A stretch of DNA of 64,000 nucleotides from Symbiodinium natans (lineage: Eukaryota > Sar > Dinophyceae > Suessiales > Symbiodiniaceae), in contig CAJNDS010000576.1 of the NCBI GenBank assembly GCA_905221605.1, forward strand, positions 47,185-111,184, in the 5' to 3' direction. A program made the position numbers and the translations under genes. Shown piece after piece: positions 33,756-45,430 of the stretch (position 1 is the first letter of the stretch; the number at the start of each line of letters is the position of its first letter). The notes beneath the pieces were generated by a model, which saw only the letters and a program-made list of their open reading frames with translations, did no database searches and was not told the origin of the DNA.

Positions 33756-33905
33756 CTCAAGCTCTCGGACGGGCGCGTGAAACTGGTGATCGAAAGCGTG
33801 GAGGAGGTGCGCAACCCCCCCGCCCCCCCCCAGCCTTTGTACAAGCGTACAGGGCTGAAAGTGCCCAGCCGCCCCGAGTACATATTTGCAACAAAGCGAT
33901 CCGAG
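33756..33905 (+). CDS. candidate plus-strand exon
   Basis: After CCGCAG the plus strand is open for exactly 50 codons to GAG|GTTTGC. It reads LKLSDGRVKLVIESVEE, a proline-rich bridge over a C run, then TGLKVPSRPEYIFATKRSE. GC3-rich except in the C run. Family unknown. It would be one of few plus-strand genes here; neighbouring exons were not found. Confidence 0.4.
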
Positions 33906-34300
33906 GTTTGCATCTTCTTTGGATTTCGGGTTTAGGGTTGTGACGCAACCCTCTGTTATCCGGAGTTGTCGCGGCATCGGCTGCGCTGGTTCATGAGGCA
34001 GACCACAGAGGTGCAACTCACAATATAACAATCTAGATGTTCAGTACCAGGTAGTACAAGCAATCACTTTCCCATCTGTCTTGACAGCAGTCAGTACGAG
34101 CGGTGCCTCAGTCCAATCTTAAGCCGTGCAGTATTGCATTGGACCATCAGTTAACCTGTGCGAATACGTGCTCCCTCCGTCAAATGCTCATTCCACTGAC
34201 CCCCACACAAAGGGGAGTCAATCATCTGCTCAGGTGTGCACTCAAACACCTTCGCTTGTTCAAAAAGCTTCATGTTCCTTCCAAGAATTCCTTTCCTTGA

Positions 34301-34579
34301 TCATTCCCGGCTTTCTGCCTCATGCTCAAGTTCACCTGGATCAGCATTAGCTCCGCAGCAGTTCAACATCACTTCAACATGGATGCCACGACCATCCTTC
34401 GACACAGCACTCTTCAAACCAACAATCAACGCGATCCAGCGACACGCGGCTAGTGGAAACGCTCTCTGATGCTTCTCCGGTGGTTCCGTCACAAGGGTGT
34501 CTGGATCAATTCGCGCCATCTTTCTAGGGTTAGTTATAGGGTTAGGACCTTGCCCTTCAATTTTACATAGGTGCCTCAT
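34301..34579 (-). CDS. 92-codon open block, unrecognised
   Basis: Open to a TGA at 34301. It contains MARIDPDTLVTEPPEKHQRA, WIALIVGLKSAVSKDGRGIH and GELEHEAESRE. The minus strand just upstream (about 34690-34580) also looks coding (MPQILAALFDSFPG; ENHALELREAKRKQ), suggesting a multi-exon gene of the same orientation. The first codons overlap GGGTTAG-like sequence and may be intron. Confidence 0.45.
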   Translation of the reverse strand: MRHLCKIEGQGPNPITNPRKMARIDPDTLVTEPPEKHQRAFPLAACRWIALIVGLKSAVSKDGRGIHVEVMLNCCGANADPGELEHEAESRE

Positions 34580-35147
34580 CCTGCTTTCGCTTGGCTTCTC
34601 TCAGCTCCAGCGCATGATTCTCTTCACCGTTTCAGCCCGGGAAGCTGTCGAACAGTGCGGCAAGGATCTGCGGCATTCTGGCGGCAGTTGGTTCCTTTCC
34701 ATCTTCTTCAGGTTGCCATGGTCTTCCTTTCCACTATGCTAACCATTGCAGAATTCCATTGCTGTGGTGGCCCTTCCGTGTCACAGTCCGACTCTTTCAA
34801 ATTCCATGAGCATTGCCAATGATCACTTCATCGGCCTCTGTGTCCACCAAAGCAGACTCCCGCGAACCGTTGAGGTGCTCAAGTGAGGAATCGCGATTTT
34901 TCTCCTCAGTGTGCCAACTTGGCATCCACACATTCTCTTGACACGTGGAACCTTCTAGTCTCGATTACATCTCCTAGACTACACAGTCCTCCCATCATCG
35001 CCGGTCAGGCGCAGTTAACCAACCATGCGGTGCTTTTGCTCTTTAAGTGAACATTGCTAAATTTCAAACTTCTGCGCAATCAGTGTCCTCAACTACAATC
35101 CACAATGAGCATTTCCAGGACTGACTCTGCGAATGTCCAGCCCGTTT

Positions 35148-35509
35148 TTGCCCGGGGGGGGGTGCGGGAAAGGGGGGCGGGGAGGCCCGCCCCATTGGCA
35201 ACCACCTTGCCGAGTGCTTTCTTGGATTCACGGCAATATGTCGGCTCGCGCCGCATCCAAGTCCTTGCGCAGGGTTCTGTCTCCGACGTGTTGCGAGTCG
35301 AGAGGTGAAGACTTGTGACAATGTGGTGGGCACCGCTGTCTTTGAAGATCCACACAACTACGTGACAGCTCGGGTAACAGGTAGCGACCATTCGTTCATT
35401 GCCTGAAGATGCCCAAACGTCAGAAGTCTGGCCTTGGCTGTGGCTGGTTTTGTGGCGGAGGGGTCGAGGCGTGGCGAACCACCCCCGCCCCATTTGCAAC
35501 CACTTGTCG
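35148..35509. repeat. two copies of the G/C-run + ATTTGCAA repeat
   Basis: CCCGCCCCATTGGCAACCAC at about 35187 and CCCGCCCCATTTGCAACCAC at about 35483 are near-identical, each preceded by a G- and C-rich stretch. Both lie within the 258-codon minus frame 35865-35089, which therefore owes its length partly to repeat sequence. Confidence 0.7.
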
Positions 35510-35804
35510 TTGGCGGTGGTGGTCTGTTGTTGCTTGTTGTTTCTTGTTGTTTCCGGTTGCTTGTTGACATTTCTGGTTGACTGTTGTTGGCGAGAATCTA
35601 TCCTTTTTCCGAGTCGTGAGACAAATCCGCTTTGCTTTCGACCATCAGCCGGCGAGGATTGGGGGTCCAGATCTGAGACACACCTTGAACAAAATCGAGG
35701 TGAACCACACCTCACGATAGGTCGGGTAGAAGGTGGACCAATATGACTAAACAGGTCTCCGGGGAGCAGCCCGGCTCGCGTGACCAGAACAGAGAGAAGC
35801 TCCA

Positions 35805-37162
35805 GTGTTGCTCTCTTGGCAATCTGAGTGTGCAGACTCTGCTTCCATGTGTGCCGTGGGTCCATCTGTGTCTGCTTCCGTTGGATCTGATTCGGCAGCG
35901 GCAGCGCCGCCTTCCCCCAGCAGCACGGCAGCCAAGAGTCAGGTCGTGACAGCAGAACAGTTGGCTGCTCGACAGGCTCCTTTCGTGATTTCCTTCCTAG
36001 CAGAGGTACTCAGAAGCACAAGTTCTGGGATGGCAACTTGGCGGACTTGCCAACTCTTGAGTGGAGGAGATGCAAGACAAAGCCCTCACGGAAAGGGATC
36101 CGTTGGAGTTCGCCAAGCTCAAGAAGGAGTGGGCTCTCAAGGAGAAGATCTTGCAGTGCATTCCCAAAGCCATCAAGCAAGCCGCCGACGACATCAGCAA
36201 GCACATGAAGGTCAAGGTTACAGAGAACAACCGAGAAAAGAGGAGGTGTGATGAGCAAACATCCAAAGATGCTTTGCGAAAGATCCGGGAGGATGCCCAG
36301 GCGGCAGCAGATCAGGTGAAGAGGCGCAAGACTGAGGGCAAGAAGGCGCAGGCCCTCTTCACCATCACGTTGCCGGTTGAAACAGTTCCGCAAGTGCCCA
36401 TGTTGACAAACACATGCAAAAGCGGTGACCATTGGAAGAGCCCGTGGATGATGAGTGGTGGCGAGGACCTTGCTGCTTGCCTGGGAGGTTCAGCTTTGCA
36501 GAGGGCGTTGAGTTCTTGGGGGTCGCAGTACAAGCGGGCCATGTCCAATGCGAAGTTGACCCAAGCAAGCTTGCCCATGGAGGACAAGCAGGGTCGGCCC
36601 AGTTTCAATGCCTATATCGAGAAGGTGCTTCCACGCTCTGAGGTGCCTGACATCTCCGAGGTGGCGGGTGGAAAGGGGTTCATGGACGTTTCATGGGCTT
36701 TTCGGGCATGCTATGGACAAAACCTGCGCAGGCTTCATTCCGAATCACGCAAGCGCTTTTCGTGTTTTGGTTGTTGGTGAAGTCCGTTTTTTCATTATTG
36801 AGTGGTGTTCACTTTCCAGTGTCATGCTCCAGAACGAGCCGGAGCCCAAGCCGAACCCGGAAGCACTCTTGACAAAGCTCCAAACCCTTGACGAGACGGC
36901 GTTGACTGAGATTCTGAAGCAAGGAATCAATGCCAGGCAGTGCGTTCTCAAGGCAAAGAAGGTGCTTTTCATTCCGGCTGGATGGTTGGTGGTGGAGGCT
37001 GCTGTGCCCCAAGGGGAGCACATCTACGGGCTTCGCAAGAATGTGTTTCTGAAGTCCAGCGCAAACAAGTATGAAGAGGGCATCAAGATCACCCAGGCAT
37101 CCGGCAACTCCGAGTCTGCCTGTGAGCGAATGCGCAAAGTTCTGGAGATCTTGAAGAAGTGA
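35805..37162 (+). pseudogene. intronless, frameshifted coding copy, dinoflagellate-type family
   Basis: Plus-strand coding signal runs through three frames without introns: VTAEQLAARQAPFVISFLAE (frame 0, about 35940), KHKFWDGNLADLPT (frame 2, about 36015), then EEMQDKALTERDPLEFAKLK to about 36700 (frame 1). It then moves to frame 2, ending in a TGA at 37160-37162 after ERMRKVLEILKK. The middle is highly charged coiled coil with a basic KRRKTEGKK stretch. The end contains VLFIPAGWLVVEAA and HIYGLRKNVFLK. At least three shifts and no splice-like boundaries suggest a decayed retrocopy. The FIPAGW segment loosely recalls JmjC/cupin strands, but no metal-binding triad was identified. Confidence 0.6.
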
Positions 37163-39009
37163 AGTGAACACTGGAAAGTGGGAAGACTGCATCAGGGGGC
37201 AAAACTTGCTCCCTGGGTGCTCAGTCTGGTCAGGTTTGATCCTGACTGGGGTTTTCAGTCACCCAGGGCACAGATCATCAGACACTCTTCTGAGTGCAGG
37301 TTCTGGCCCGTGCTCGTGACTTCAGATCCGCTGGATCGTTCTTGTGTCGAGGTTTTCACATTTCACGCACCGGGGCATCTTCAGCAACGGCGCAAAATGA
37401 CTGTCGACAGTGTTTAATTACTTTTGCAGCAGCCTGTGTGAGATTGTTGCTCTGCTCCATTCCGCTGTGTGTTTCAGTTTTGCTTTGATTTTGAAATGTC
37501 TTTGGGAGTCATCTTGGGTCCAAAGTCCAAAGCTTGAAGCAGTTGGCCAGTCTGTTAGGGGTGCAGCCTGTTGAAATGCAGTGTGTCGGAGTCTGAGGTC
37601 GGGGCGTGCTTGTTGCTTATGCGGGGTCTGTAGGGGGTGTGGTCAGGCGTCCAGGGGCATGGGCCATAAAGCTGTTGCGGAGAACTGTCCGTTTCAAAGT
37701 TGCCTGTATTCCCAACACACCCCAACCTAGGAGCGACCTTTCAGGCCACTCAGGAGTGGAGAACCGCAATCCAGCCACAAGAAGTTTGAATCACGACAGC
37801 GGACTCCAACTCGCAGCTCACGGCGAGTGTTTTGTAGGATTCCCCAGAATCGATTGAAACATGTGCCCCGCCCTTCCCCCGGAGAAAGAATGAAATTTAC
37901 TAGTGCAGAGCACCAGATGTTGCTGAGACGAATGCGTCCGCATGCGTCGTTAGAGCTTCGAAAGCGCTTAAAGCGCTTGCAAAGGCAGTCCAAGAATAGG
38001 AGACCCAGCCTCCTGGCGCAGCAGCTTTTGGGCAGCTTTCCGCTCCTTCCACTCCTTCCGCTCCTTCGGCTTTCGGAATTTCGGACATCAGTGTGATATC
38101 ATATAAGGTAAGACCAGTAAGGTTTGAACCCGCTTCTTGACAGCATGAACACCCCCTGGCCTGCTTGGAGAGCTGGCGCATCTCCGCTTTCTGCCAAAAG
38201 CACAGGCTTCCCTGCATGAAGAAGCTAAGAGGAACACGTCACTGACACAGCACCCACAACTAGTATCACCCCCCCTTCCCCTCCTGCAGCAAAACGGCCT
38301 CCAGAGCTGTACTCTTGACAGGAATAGGCTACAGATAGCGTTGCGTAGGGAACCTGGTTTTCTGCAAGTACTGGTGCCGCTCTACTTTCTGAACTTGGCA
38401 GGGGCTTCCCTGATTTTTGCCACTCGCTGAGGCTGGAGGCAGTTGGCGCACAATGTGTGCTGCACAACACAAGCAGCAGTCCGATCAGCAAAACTAAGGC
38501 TAAGGGGCTAAGGGTTTTCGGGCTGGTTTTGCACAAAGAGCCCAAGGATGTCGACAGGTATTGGCGAGGGAAAAACTAGCTGTGCCATGCAGTATCGGCA
38601 GGCTTCGACCACCCAGAAAATTGCGAGACCATCCCACCATGACCCCACTTTGTTTAAGAGATGCCTGACATACAAAGCAAGAATGCGGCAAGCCCAAACG
38701 AACATGACAGTGCCCCGATTCGCCTATAGGCGGGCTTGTGGCGACAACGGAGGGCACCAGGGCCTCGCCTTGAGAAGGTTTAGTTGAGATCAGGGGCTTT
38801 ACGGCACTTCATATGCGGCGTGCTCGTGCATGCTGATGTATCAACCATTTCTTGACGAATTCCTACAAAGCAGCTGTGCGCAACCGCTTACAGTGCCCTT
38901 GCAGTAAAATCTCTGTCCAACCATGGCTTGTCGAGATTGCAACTGCCACTCTGAAAGATAGTGCTTACAGTGCTTCCCATGCCGCTCTTTCGTCCCGGCA
39001 CTTTGTTGG
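37163..39009. other. no gene resolved
   Basis: Plus 37827-38096 is open and reads RMRPHASLELRKRLKRLQRQ then PLLPLLPLL from a CTTCCG repeat. Strand and reality are uncertain. The rest shows nothing I can support. Confidence 0.35.
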
Positions 39010-39223
39010 GCACCTGAAATGCAGGTGAAATGTTGGGTAGGAGGATGTTGCAGGATGTGGCAGGACAGGCGTCTAGTGGTTGAGGGCGGGCGCCCTTCTC
39101 GAGAGGCCACCAAAAAATTACTTTCCTAAGAAAGCCAGCCTTAGCCAGCAACCCCTTCAGCTTTGCAAAGCATTCTTGCCGCCAGCGAACTTCGCCGTGA
39201 CCATTCTCCTTCCATCTGATCAT
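39010..39223 (-). CDS. candidate exon, basic protein
   Basis: The minus strand reads RWKENGHGEVRWRQECFAKL then KGLLAKAGFLRKVIFWWPLE and ends at CAG|GTGCCC (39010). GC-ending codons and a proper GT donor support it. The frame continues to 38888 if the donor is not used. Family unknown. Confidence 0.45.
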
Positions 39224-40239
39224 GAGCTGCTAACCAAAGCCGTGGGCCGTGACAAAGGCACAAAACTCGCCACATGGTTCTGGCGTACAATATATCTGTT
39301 ACAGCCTGAGCCTTTCTGCAACCTCGACTGCTTGTGAAAGAAATTTACATAAAGAAAAGGCTTTCGCAAGCCTGGTCACCCTTACAACCGCCCGATGAAC
39401 CTGGCCTCCTTCCTTCTCCGAATCCTGTCAGGACGAGCTCCCGTTTTGACATCCAGGTCGATCAGGCCGTCCTGATGCTGTGAGCTTTCTAGGCTTTCTT
39501 CGCTTGCAGAAAAGGTTCCTCAGTTCCTCAGGCTTGCACAGTCAGTCCCTCTTGTTTCCACTCGTGTGCCGTCACCGCTCTTGCTTCTATTGAGCATGTG
39601 CAGGTTGCGTGTGAATGTGTAGCGGAGTGTAGCGTCCGACATGGCAGTGCGAAGCCCCTTTCGGATTCTAGCCCACTGCGTGGTCCTAATGCTAAAGCAA
39701 ACAGAAACGAAAGACTCGATATTCTAGCTTCCGTGATCTACGTCATCTCATGAATGCCCGCATTAAATCAAACCTTGCCACAAGGGCAAACCGCACAACG
39801 GCATATCATTTCCGCTTGAAGTGTACCTTTCTCCTGTCCTCCCGAAGCTTGACCACATGTGCCGGCATCAGCACACTGTGCGATGGGCCTGGGCACTGTG
39901 CTCTTCTGCTCGCTTGCTCGATGGGAGGGTGTGGTGTGAAGGGTCCAGTGCGCACCAGAATGTTTTGGATTGGTTACTTCCGCGCTGAGGCTTATCTCAC
40001 ATCAACTGCCAAAAAATGGGACAAAAACAACAACAAAACAACCAGCAGGAAGCTAAGGCTGACAACCCTAATGAATCCAAGTTGCTGTTGTAGTAGACCT
40101 TGTCACCCACCTTGAAGTCCGTGAAAGCCAAGTCCTGTGCCAACTCCTGTGCAGTGGATTGGCGTGACACCAGCATTTTGTCAGGGTTACTTTGAGTTGT
40201 CGGATGATCCTATCCGCAAGCTCGCGGTGGTCGAGGAAT

Positions 40240-40740
40240 CGATTTTTGTTTAGGGTTTCCGTTTAAAAACGGTCTTCCCGAGTAAAACAGCCAGGAAATA
40301 AAGGGCCATAATGCACAAGAAAAAGAGGTTTTCCTATGCAAAACAAGAGGAAATACAGGTTTCAATCTATTATAGGAGATAAGGGGTTTCCTATTTATGG
40401 CATGACCTTCTTTTCAAGTGGGGGGGCAGCAGGGCCCCATTTGCAAAAGAATCCTCGCGGGACAGGTTTTTCGCACGGTTTCTCAACGCAAATCCTGTTT
40501 CATAGCTTGATCCTCTTAAAAAACAGGCTTGCAAGGCTTTAAATGAACACAACAAGCGGGGGGGGGGTGGGGGGCGCGGGCCCACCCGTTTGCAAACACA
40601 ATGGTATGGAAAGCGATTCGCATTTTGCTAAATGCAGATCCTCTTCTGTATTTTTAGGCCTCAAACAAAATAACACACAAGCGGGGTGGGGGGCGTGCAG
40701 CCCCCTCCCCCCACCATTTGCAAACACAATGCACTGTGGT
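40240..40740. repeat. cluster of dispersed repeats
   Basis: GGTTTTCCTAT/GGTTTCCTAT motifs at 40325-40400 mirror the 3.7-kb array. TATGGCATGA at 40396 leads to GCAAAA after a GCAGCAGGGCCCC run. GCTTGCAAGGCTTTAAA at 40527 leads to a G run and GTTTGCAAACACAATGG at about 40585. A third copy at 40678-40730 has CCATTTGCAAACACAATG after inverted G and C runs. Confidence 0.7.
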
Positions 40741-40754
40741 CTTCAGATAAAGAA

Positions 40755-41285
40755 TCCTAAGTAGATTTAATGTACATATTTACTCTCGAACGAAGCCCAG
40801 ATGAGAATTTCTGAGCGTGGGGGCGTCTTATATAAAATTGAGGGCTTCTCATTCCAAATCATGTTTTCAAGAAATTAGGAAGCGAGCCCAGATGAGTCTT
40901 TCTTAGGTTGTAACCTTTGAATATAGAAACTAATGAGATTTTGTTACGAACAGGCCCCAGAAGAGGATTTATGACCGTGTGGCCTTTGAATTTAGATTTC
41001 TCATTAAACGTGTACGAAGGAGCCCAGAGGATTTGTCAGAGGAAGATCTCTTAGGGTGTGGGCCGTTAACTTAATTTCTAGGGTAGGCTTAAGTATGAAT
41101 TTGAAGCCGACGACAGCTTAGGGTATGGCTGCTGAATTTAAATTCTTATCAGCCGCAAAGCTGAACGAAACACAACGAAGATTATGTGTTAGGGGTGGCA
41201 TTTCCATACGACACTCCAGTTAAATGTCAGGAATTACGACAGAAGCCCAGATGAGGATTTCTAAGGGTGTCAAAGGTTACAAGGC
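40755..41285 (+). repeat. degenerate tandem array, AGCCCAGATGAGGATTT unit
   Basis: Diverged units of about 65-100 bases beginning near 40790, 40880, 40950, 41018 and 41242. The shared order is CGAA(G)NAGCCCAGATGAG, GATTTCTTAGGGTGT, GCCTTTGAATTTA. AT-rich relative to flanks; no coding frame persists. Confidence 0.65.
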
Positions 41286-43620
41286 AACTATACAAACAGC
41301 GCTATGCTTTGAACCTAGCTTTCTTGCCCCCGTGTATCTCGGGGCGCGGGGGGAAACTGTACATAGAAGTTGCTGCTTGACAGGACGACAGGCACGTAAC
41401 CCAGGAATTCAAGCACGTGGAGCACATCGTCACAATGTTCAAGGTGCTCACAGTGCACTTCTGTGCGGGCGATGGCATGCAAACATTTTGGGGTTGACTA
41501 TGCTGTCCTATTCCTGGCGCATTATTTATTTCTGTCTTTGTCGTTCTTAACCTCTATTTTCCTCTTCCTCCACATGTTCATGGTAAAGCCTCTGTTTTCT
41601 GCGTAATGAATAATTAATATTTTCGTGGATGCGGCTGCGAGTGAGCGCAAGTTCGGGCGTTCCATCGAGCTGGGTCTAGGCAAACATTGACATCAACCAT
41701 AGCGCGGGAAACCACGCATCAGGGTGGGGCCTGGAACCATGAGCCCGAACACAAGACTTCCGAACCAGCGAACCCATCTCCTTCTTCTCCACGCGTCGGA
41801 TCTGGCCTTGGCCAAGTGATGGCGGAAGCGCGCAAGTGATCCAGCACAGTTGCCTCATAACTGAGGGTAACATGCTCATAGATGTTCATAGATACCATGC
41901 TTCATGTTGCCGTCTCACGCGCTGTTGCGACTTCTCATTTCTCATGGATCGCAATCACTTCCATATTGGCAAACATAAACACAGCAGGAACAAAAAGGCG
42001 CAGGTAGATAAACGCAAAGCCAGCAAGGCAGCACAAGCACAGCAACAGTCCCCCTGAACTTGGCAAACTGACAAGCCATCTATCTGCACCAGCGGGTTCT
42101 GTGGGGGGGCTTTTGTTGAAAGGTCAGAGCATGCAGTTCTGGAGACCTTCCGTGGTGGCCTGTGGGTGGTGATGCCGGAAGCTTTGTCTGCGCGTTCTAA
42201 TGACACTCCATGTAGACTCTTTGCAGGAGATTCTTCTGAGCCTCTTGCTGAGCTTGGCTTTCGGCTTGCAATTCAAATCCACGGAGAAAATCTTGCCGTC
42301 CTTGCAGCAGGAAAGAGCCTATAAGTTGGGAAGAACATCACTCCTTCCCTTCTTCCATGCGACTTTTAGCCAGATTCGCTGGTTGCAACAATCAAGGCCG
42401 GCCAGAGGTGGCATATCTTGTGGACACGTACTTGGCCATGCGGACGTACGCAGGCTTGTACGCTGAAAGGTCTATAAGTTATAAGCGCTGCCTCAATGTC
42501 TCACTAGGTCACTAGACTAGAATGCTCTCCCACTTACAGTACGGTCGAACATGGAGTCGCCACATGTCACATGGCATACTCTCGAAACTTCCCGACGTCT
42601 TGTAGCCAGGGTTTTGTGTGACGGCCGCAGGTACCGTTGATTCATCCCGACTGGTGCAACAGACTCACGTCCTTCATGAGTGAGGGGCCCCTTCCTTCAG
42701 ACCGCCGGCTCGAGTCGAATTGAAACCACAATCTCTAGCCTGCTGTTCCCTCACGACCTGTCCTGGCCGTCGATAACTGCCTTCACCTGTGGTTGCAATG
42801 CAGGATTTCTGGCCACACCGCTTGTGTTGAGCCCCAACTGTAAACTCGGAAAGAACAATGGACCACATGCCAACTCTACGTAGGGCGCTTTAAAGAATTG
42901 AAGCGCTAGAGTTATGGCGGCATATGGTTTGGGATTGGGGCTGTGTACAACCGATGCTGTTCATGCTCTGCAACACGAGCGTTGCCTATGGAGGCGTAGA
43001 TGCTCCGTGCCGAGGATGCAACTCTCTGGGGCATGGATGCACTGGACCATGGACGCGTAGGTCATTTCTTGGGCAAGGTCGGTTCTGGAGAACGCTGCAA
43101 ATTGACAATCCGAAGGCCTGGGGAACTTATCCCGAAACATCTCCGCACCTCAGCAGGCAACCACTTTCCCAGGCTGTTGCTGAGGTATTCGACCTGGATG
43201 CATGGAGGTGGCGTGACAAACATGTCTCCTTAAGCTCGAAACAGTGGTCAACAGAATGGTCGAGAACAGCGGTGAGAAACAGCAGGCAGTTCCGAGTGAG
43301 AAACTCTAACTTCCCGCAGCCTCATCCACCCTCACCCCTGGCCTTATCACCAGGCTTTAACTCGCCGTTCTGCCACTCTGCCTGCAAAGCAAGCATGGGA
43401 GAGCTCGTGCGCACCAGTCTGCCCGCATGTGATGTGGCCTTCAGCTCCTTTGCCTAACCCCACCGAAACGGAAGAAATGTGCCCTTGGCGCATTGGCATC
43501 ATGAAGGCCTCGAGTCCTTGAGGTTTTTGCTTTTGTGACAGCACATTCTTGGTGCCCTAAGTCGCATAATTGGCCAATGTTCATGACATCATGAACACCT
43601 GCCGTCTTGAACTTCTGAAC
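41286..43620. other. no gene resolved
   Basis: Minus 42330-42198 is open with ELQAESQAQQEAQKNLLQRV, or in another frame DGKIFSVDLNCKPKAKLSKR. Plus 43000-43233 has DHGRVGHFLGKVGSGERCKL. Frame and strand could not be decided. Confidence 0.3.
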
Positions 43621-44157
43621 CTACAGGGCAAGGGGCCCCCCCCAATGTGCACCTGGCCTTTGCACCCGAACGTGCGACCAGTGTCGGCGCGGGAAGGGCT
43701 GTGCATGGCGTCGCTGGGTCACCTTAGTCACACTGAAGATGCCCGGCAAGAGAGTGCGAACCTCAGCGCCATGACCTAACGCCGAAAAGGGGCTACTGTA
43801 AACATCTACATTAGTTGGGCCCACTACTAGTACAAACAACAAAGATGCAGAAGCTCTGGTGATCCGAGATGCAAGCCTCGAAAGAGCAAGTTGTCGTGAG
43901 ACAGTTGCAAGACCGTGAGTGAGCGAGACGAGGGTAAAGAAACCAAAGCAGTGTGCTACGCGTGCACGGAGCCCGTGCGCTCTTGCGACCTCAGGCCGCT
44001 GCGACTCCAGGGCCAACGAGGGTCTGAGCCTGGAAGACGCGGGTACCCGTGCAGAGGGTTGGACTCCGCCCAAGTCCAGGCTCTTTGCTCCCTCTTGCTC
44101 CGGCCTGCTGGCGTATGGCCAGGATAGGAAGTGGCCGTTGCCTTGCAGAACAAGCAC
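43621..44157 (-). CDS. 178-codon open frame, unproven
   Basis: Open on the minus strand to TAG at 43621 with hydrophobic SLTHGLATVSRQLALSRLAS and ASLLFVLVVGPTNVDVYSS. A plus-strand frame at 43915-44127 (VCYACTEPVRSCDLRPLRLQ) competes. No domain is recognised. Confidence 0.25.
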   Translation of the reverse strand: MLVLQGNGHFLSWPYASRPEQEGAKSLDLGGVQPSARVPASSRLRPSLALESQRPEVARAHGLRARVAHCFGFFTLVSLTHGLATVSRQLALSRLASRITRASASLLFVLVVGPTNVDVYSSPFSALGHGAEVRTLLPGIFSVTKVTQRRHAQPFPRRHWSHVRVQRPGAHWGGPLAL

Positions 44158-44200
44158 TGGCTTTTAGCAGCTCCCATTCACGTTGGAGCGGTCGTGTGGT

Positions 44201-44260
44201 GGGATAAGATTTAAGGGGTAGAAGTAGGGGGCCCTAGAAGGGACCCTTAATCTTATTCCC
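44201..44260. repeat. 17-18-bp inverted repeat (hairpin)
   Basis: GGGATAAGATTTAAGGGGT at 44201-44219 pairs with ACCCTTAATCTTATTCCC at 44243-44260 with two mismatches. The loop contains GGGGCCC. Confidence 0.75.
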
Positions 44261-44294
44261 AGGAAAAACCGTTCTAAATGTAATAAATCAAGAA

Positions 44295-44348
44295 ATAAAA
44301 AAAAACAAAAAACACACATATATATGTATATATATATATATATATATG
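44295..44348. repeat. A-rich tract and TA microsatellite
   Basis: An A-rich run followed by (TA)n, just downstream of the hairpin. Confidence 0.9.
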
Positions 44349-45302
44349 AGGCATTCCAGCAAATATCTCGGAAACTCCAAAGGCATGCAAACACTTCTTC
44401 TTTGAGCATTTGGTACTCTGTGTTGACGGGGCCCTGGCCAAAAAAGACGGTGTATGGAATCAAGAAATCAAGATGTTGCAGACCGGAAATCTCAACAATC
44501 AAATACGATGAAACCTCCTGGGTCCAACCTCAACGAGAAGCCTTGACAAACGACAAACGTCTACCTTGGCATAAGGGGACCTCCTGGTGGTGCACCCCAC
44601 CGTTTCGTGCCAGACCTGAGCTAGCGGGGGGGTAGCAAGCGATCTGACAGCTTCGGCAGTTCCGTATGATTTCGCACCCCCTTAAACCCCCTCACTGCCC
44701 TCACCGCGAGCCCATGCTTCCCCAAGAAGTGCTTAGCACAAATGCACAGCTGTGCATTCGCCTATCCTGCGAGACTGCGTTGGAAGAAAGGTCGGTGCTT
44801 AGCTTGGCTTTGAGGTAGGTTTGGAGACCAGAGTGACTACAGTGTCTTGGCGTCTTGTGAATACACCAGACTCTTTAAACGCTTAGGTTGAGTTGCTGGG
44901 GTTAGTGCTCTGCCCTAGTCATTTGCACAGCACCGCGTCTCCCTTCCCAAGAGCCGAGCTTGGCATGTCACTCGCACTGCAGGGCAGGCAAAGGGTGGGA
45001 TTGCTTCAGCACAATGCCTAAACTTAAACCTGAACAAATGTCCAGTCTTAGGTTCCCGTCGAGACACGTCACGGCCGTTAAGCTCTGACTTGCTGTGTGA
45101 AACAACTCCTCAGATAGAACCCAGCCCTCAATCAACATATGTCTGCATGTTGGTGCCTCTGCACCTGCAGCAATGCAAAAGGCAGCCATTCATCACCCTC
45201 CTGAAGCATCTGATCCTAAGCTCAACATGCCCCAGAACCATCAACAGTGGGGCCTGACCATGCTGGCCGCAACAAGGGAGGAAAGCAAAAGCGCAGGGTA
45301 CA

Positions 45303-45430
45303 CGCGGAGGCGTAGGGCGCGGTAGAGCGTCGTATGGGCCGAGCTAGGGGTCGTAGGGGTGGGCCGTAGGGGGGGGGTCGTAGGGTGGGTCGTAGGGGCC
45401 CGCAAGGGGCCGCAGCCCGTGGTCGTGGGC
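45303..45430. repeat. degenerate GTCGTAGGG tandem repeat
   Basis: GGGTCGTAGGG/GGGCCGTAGGG variants recur about eight times with runs of G, giving a Gly/Arg/Val-rich reading in every frame. Confidence 0.8.

Noticed and set aside
34525-34545. TAGGGTTAG-like sequence suggesting telomere repeats
   Set aside because: Single isolated units, also at 33929 and 40250; no tandem TTTAGGG array.
35089-35865. 258-codon minus frame
   Set aside because: Contains two copies of the dispersed G/C + ATTTGCAA repeat and a Thr/Gln/Asn-rich stretch; no domain, so treated as repeat-derived.
38115-38145. GGGTTCAAACC (minus), a possible tRNA B-box
   Set aside because: No T-stem pairing, A-box or acceptor stem around it.
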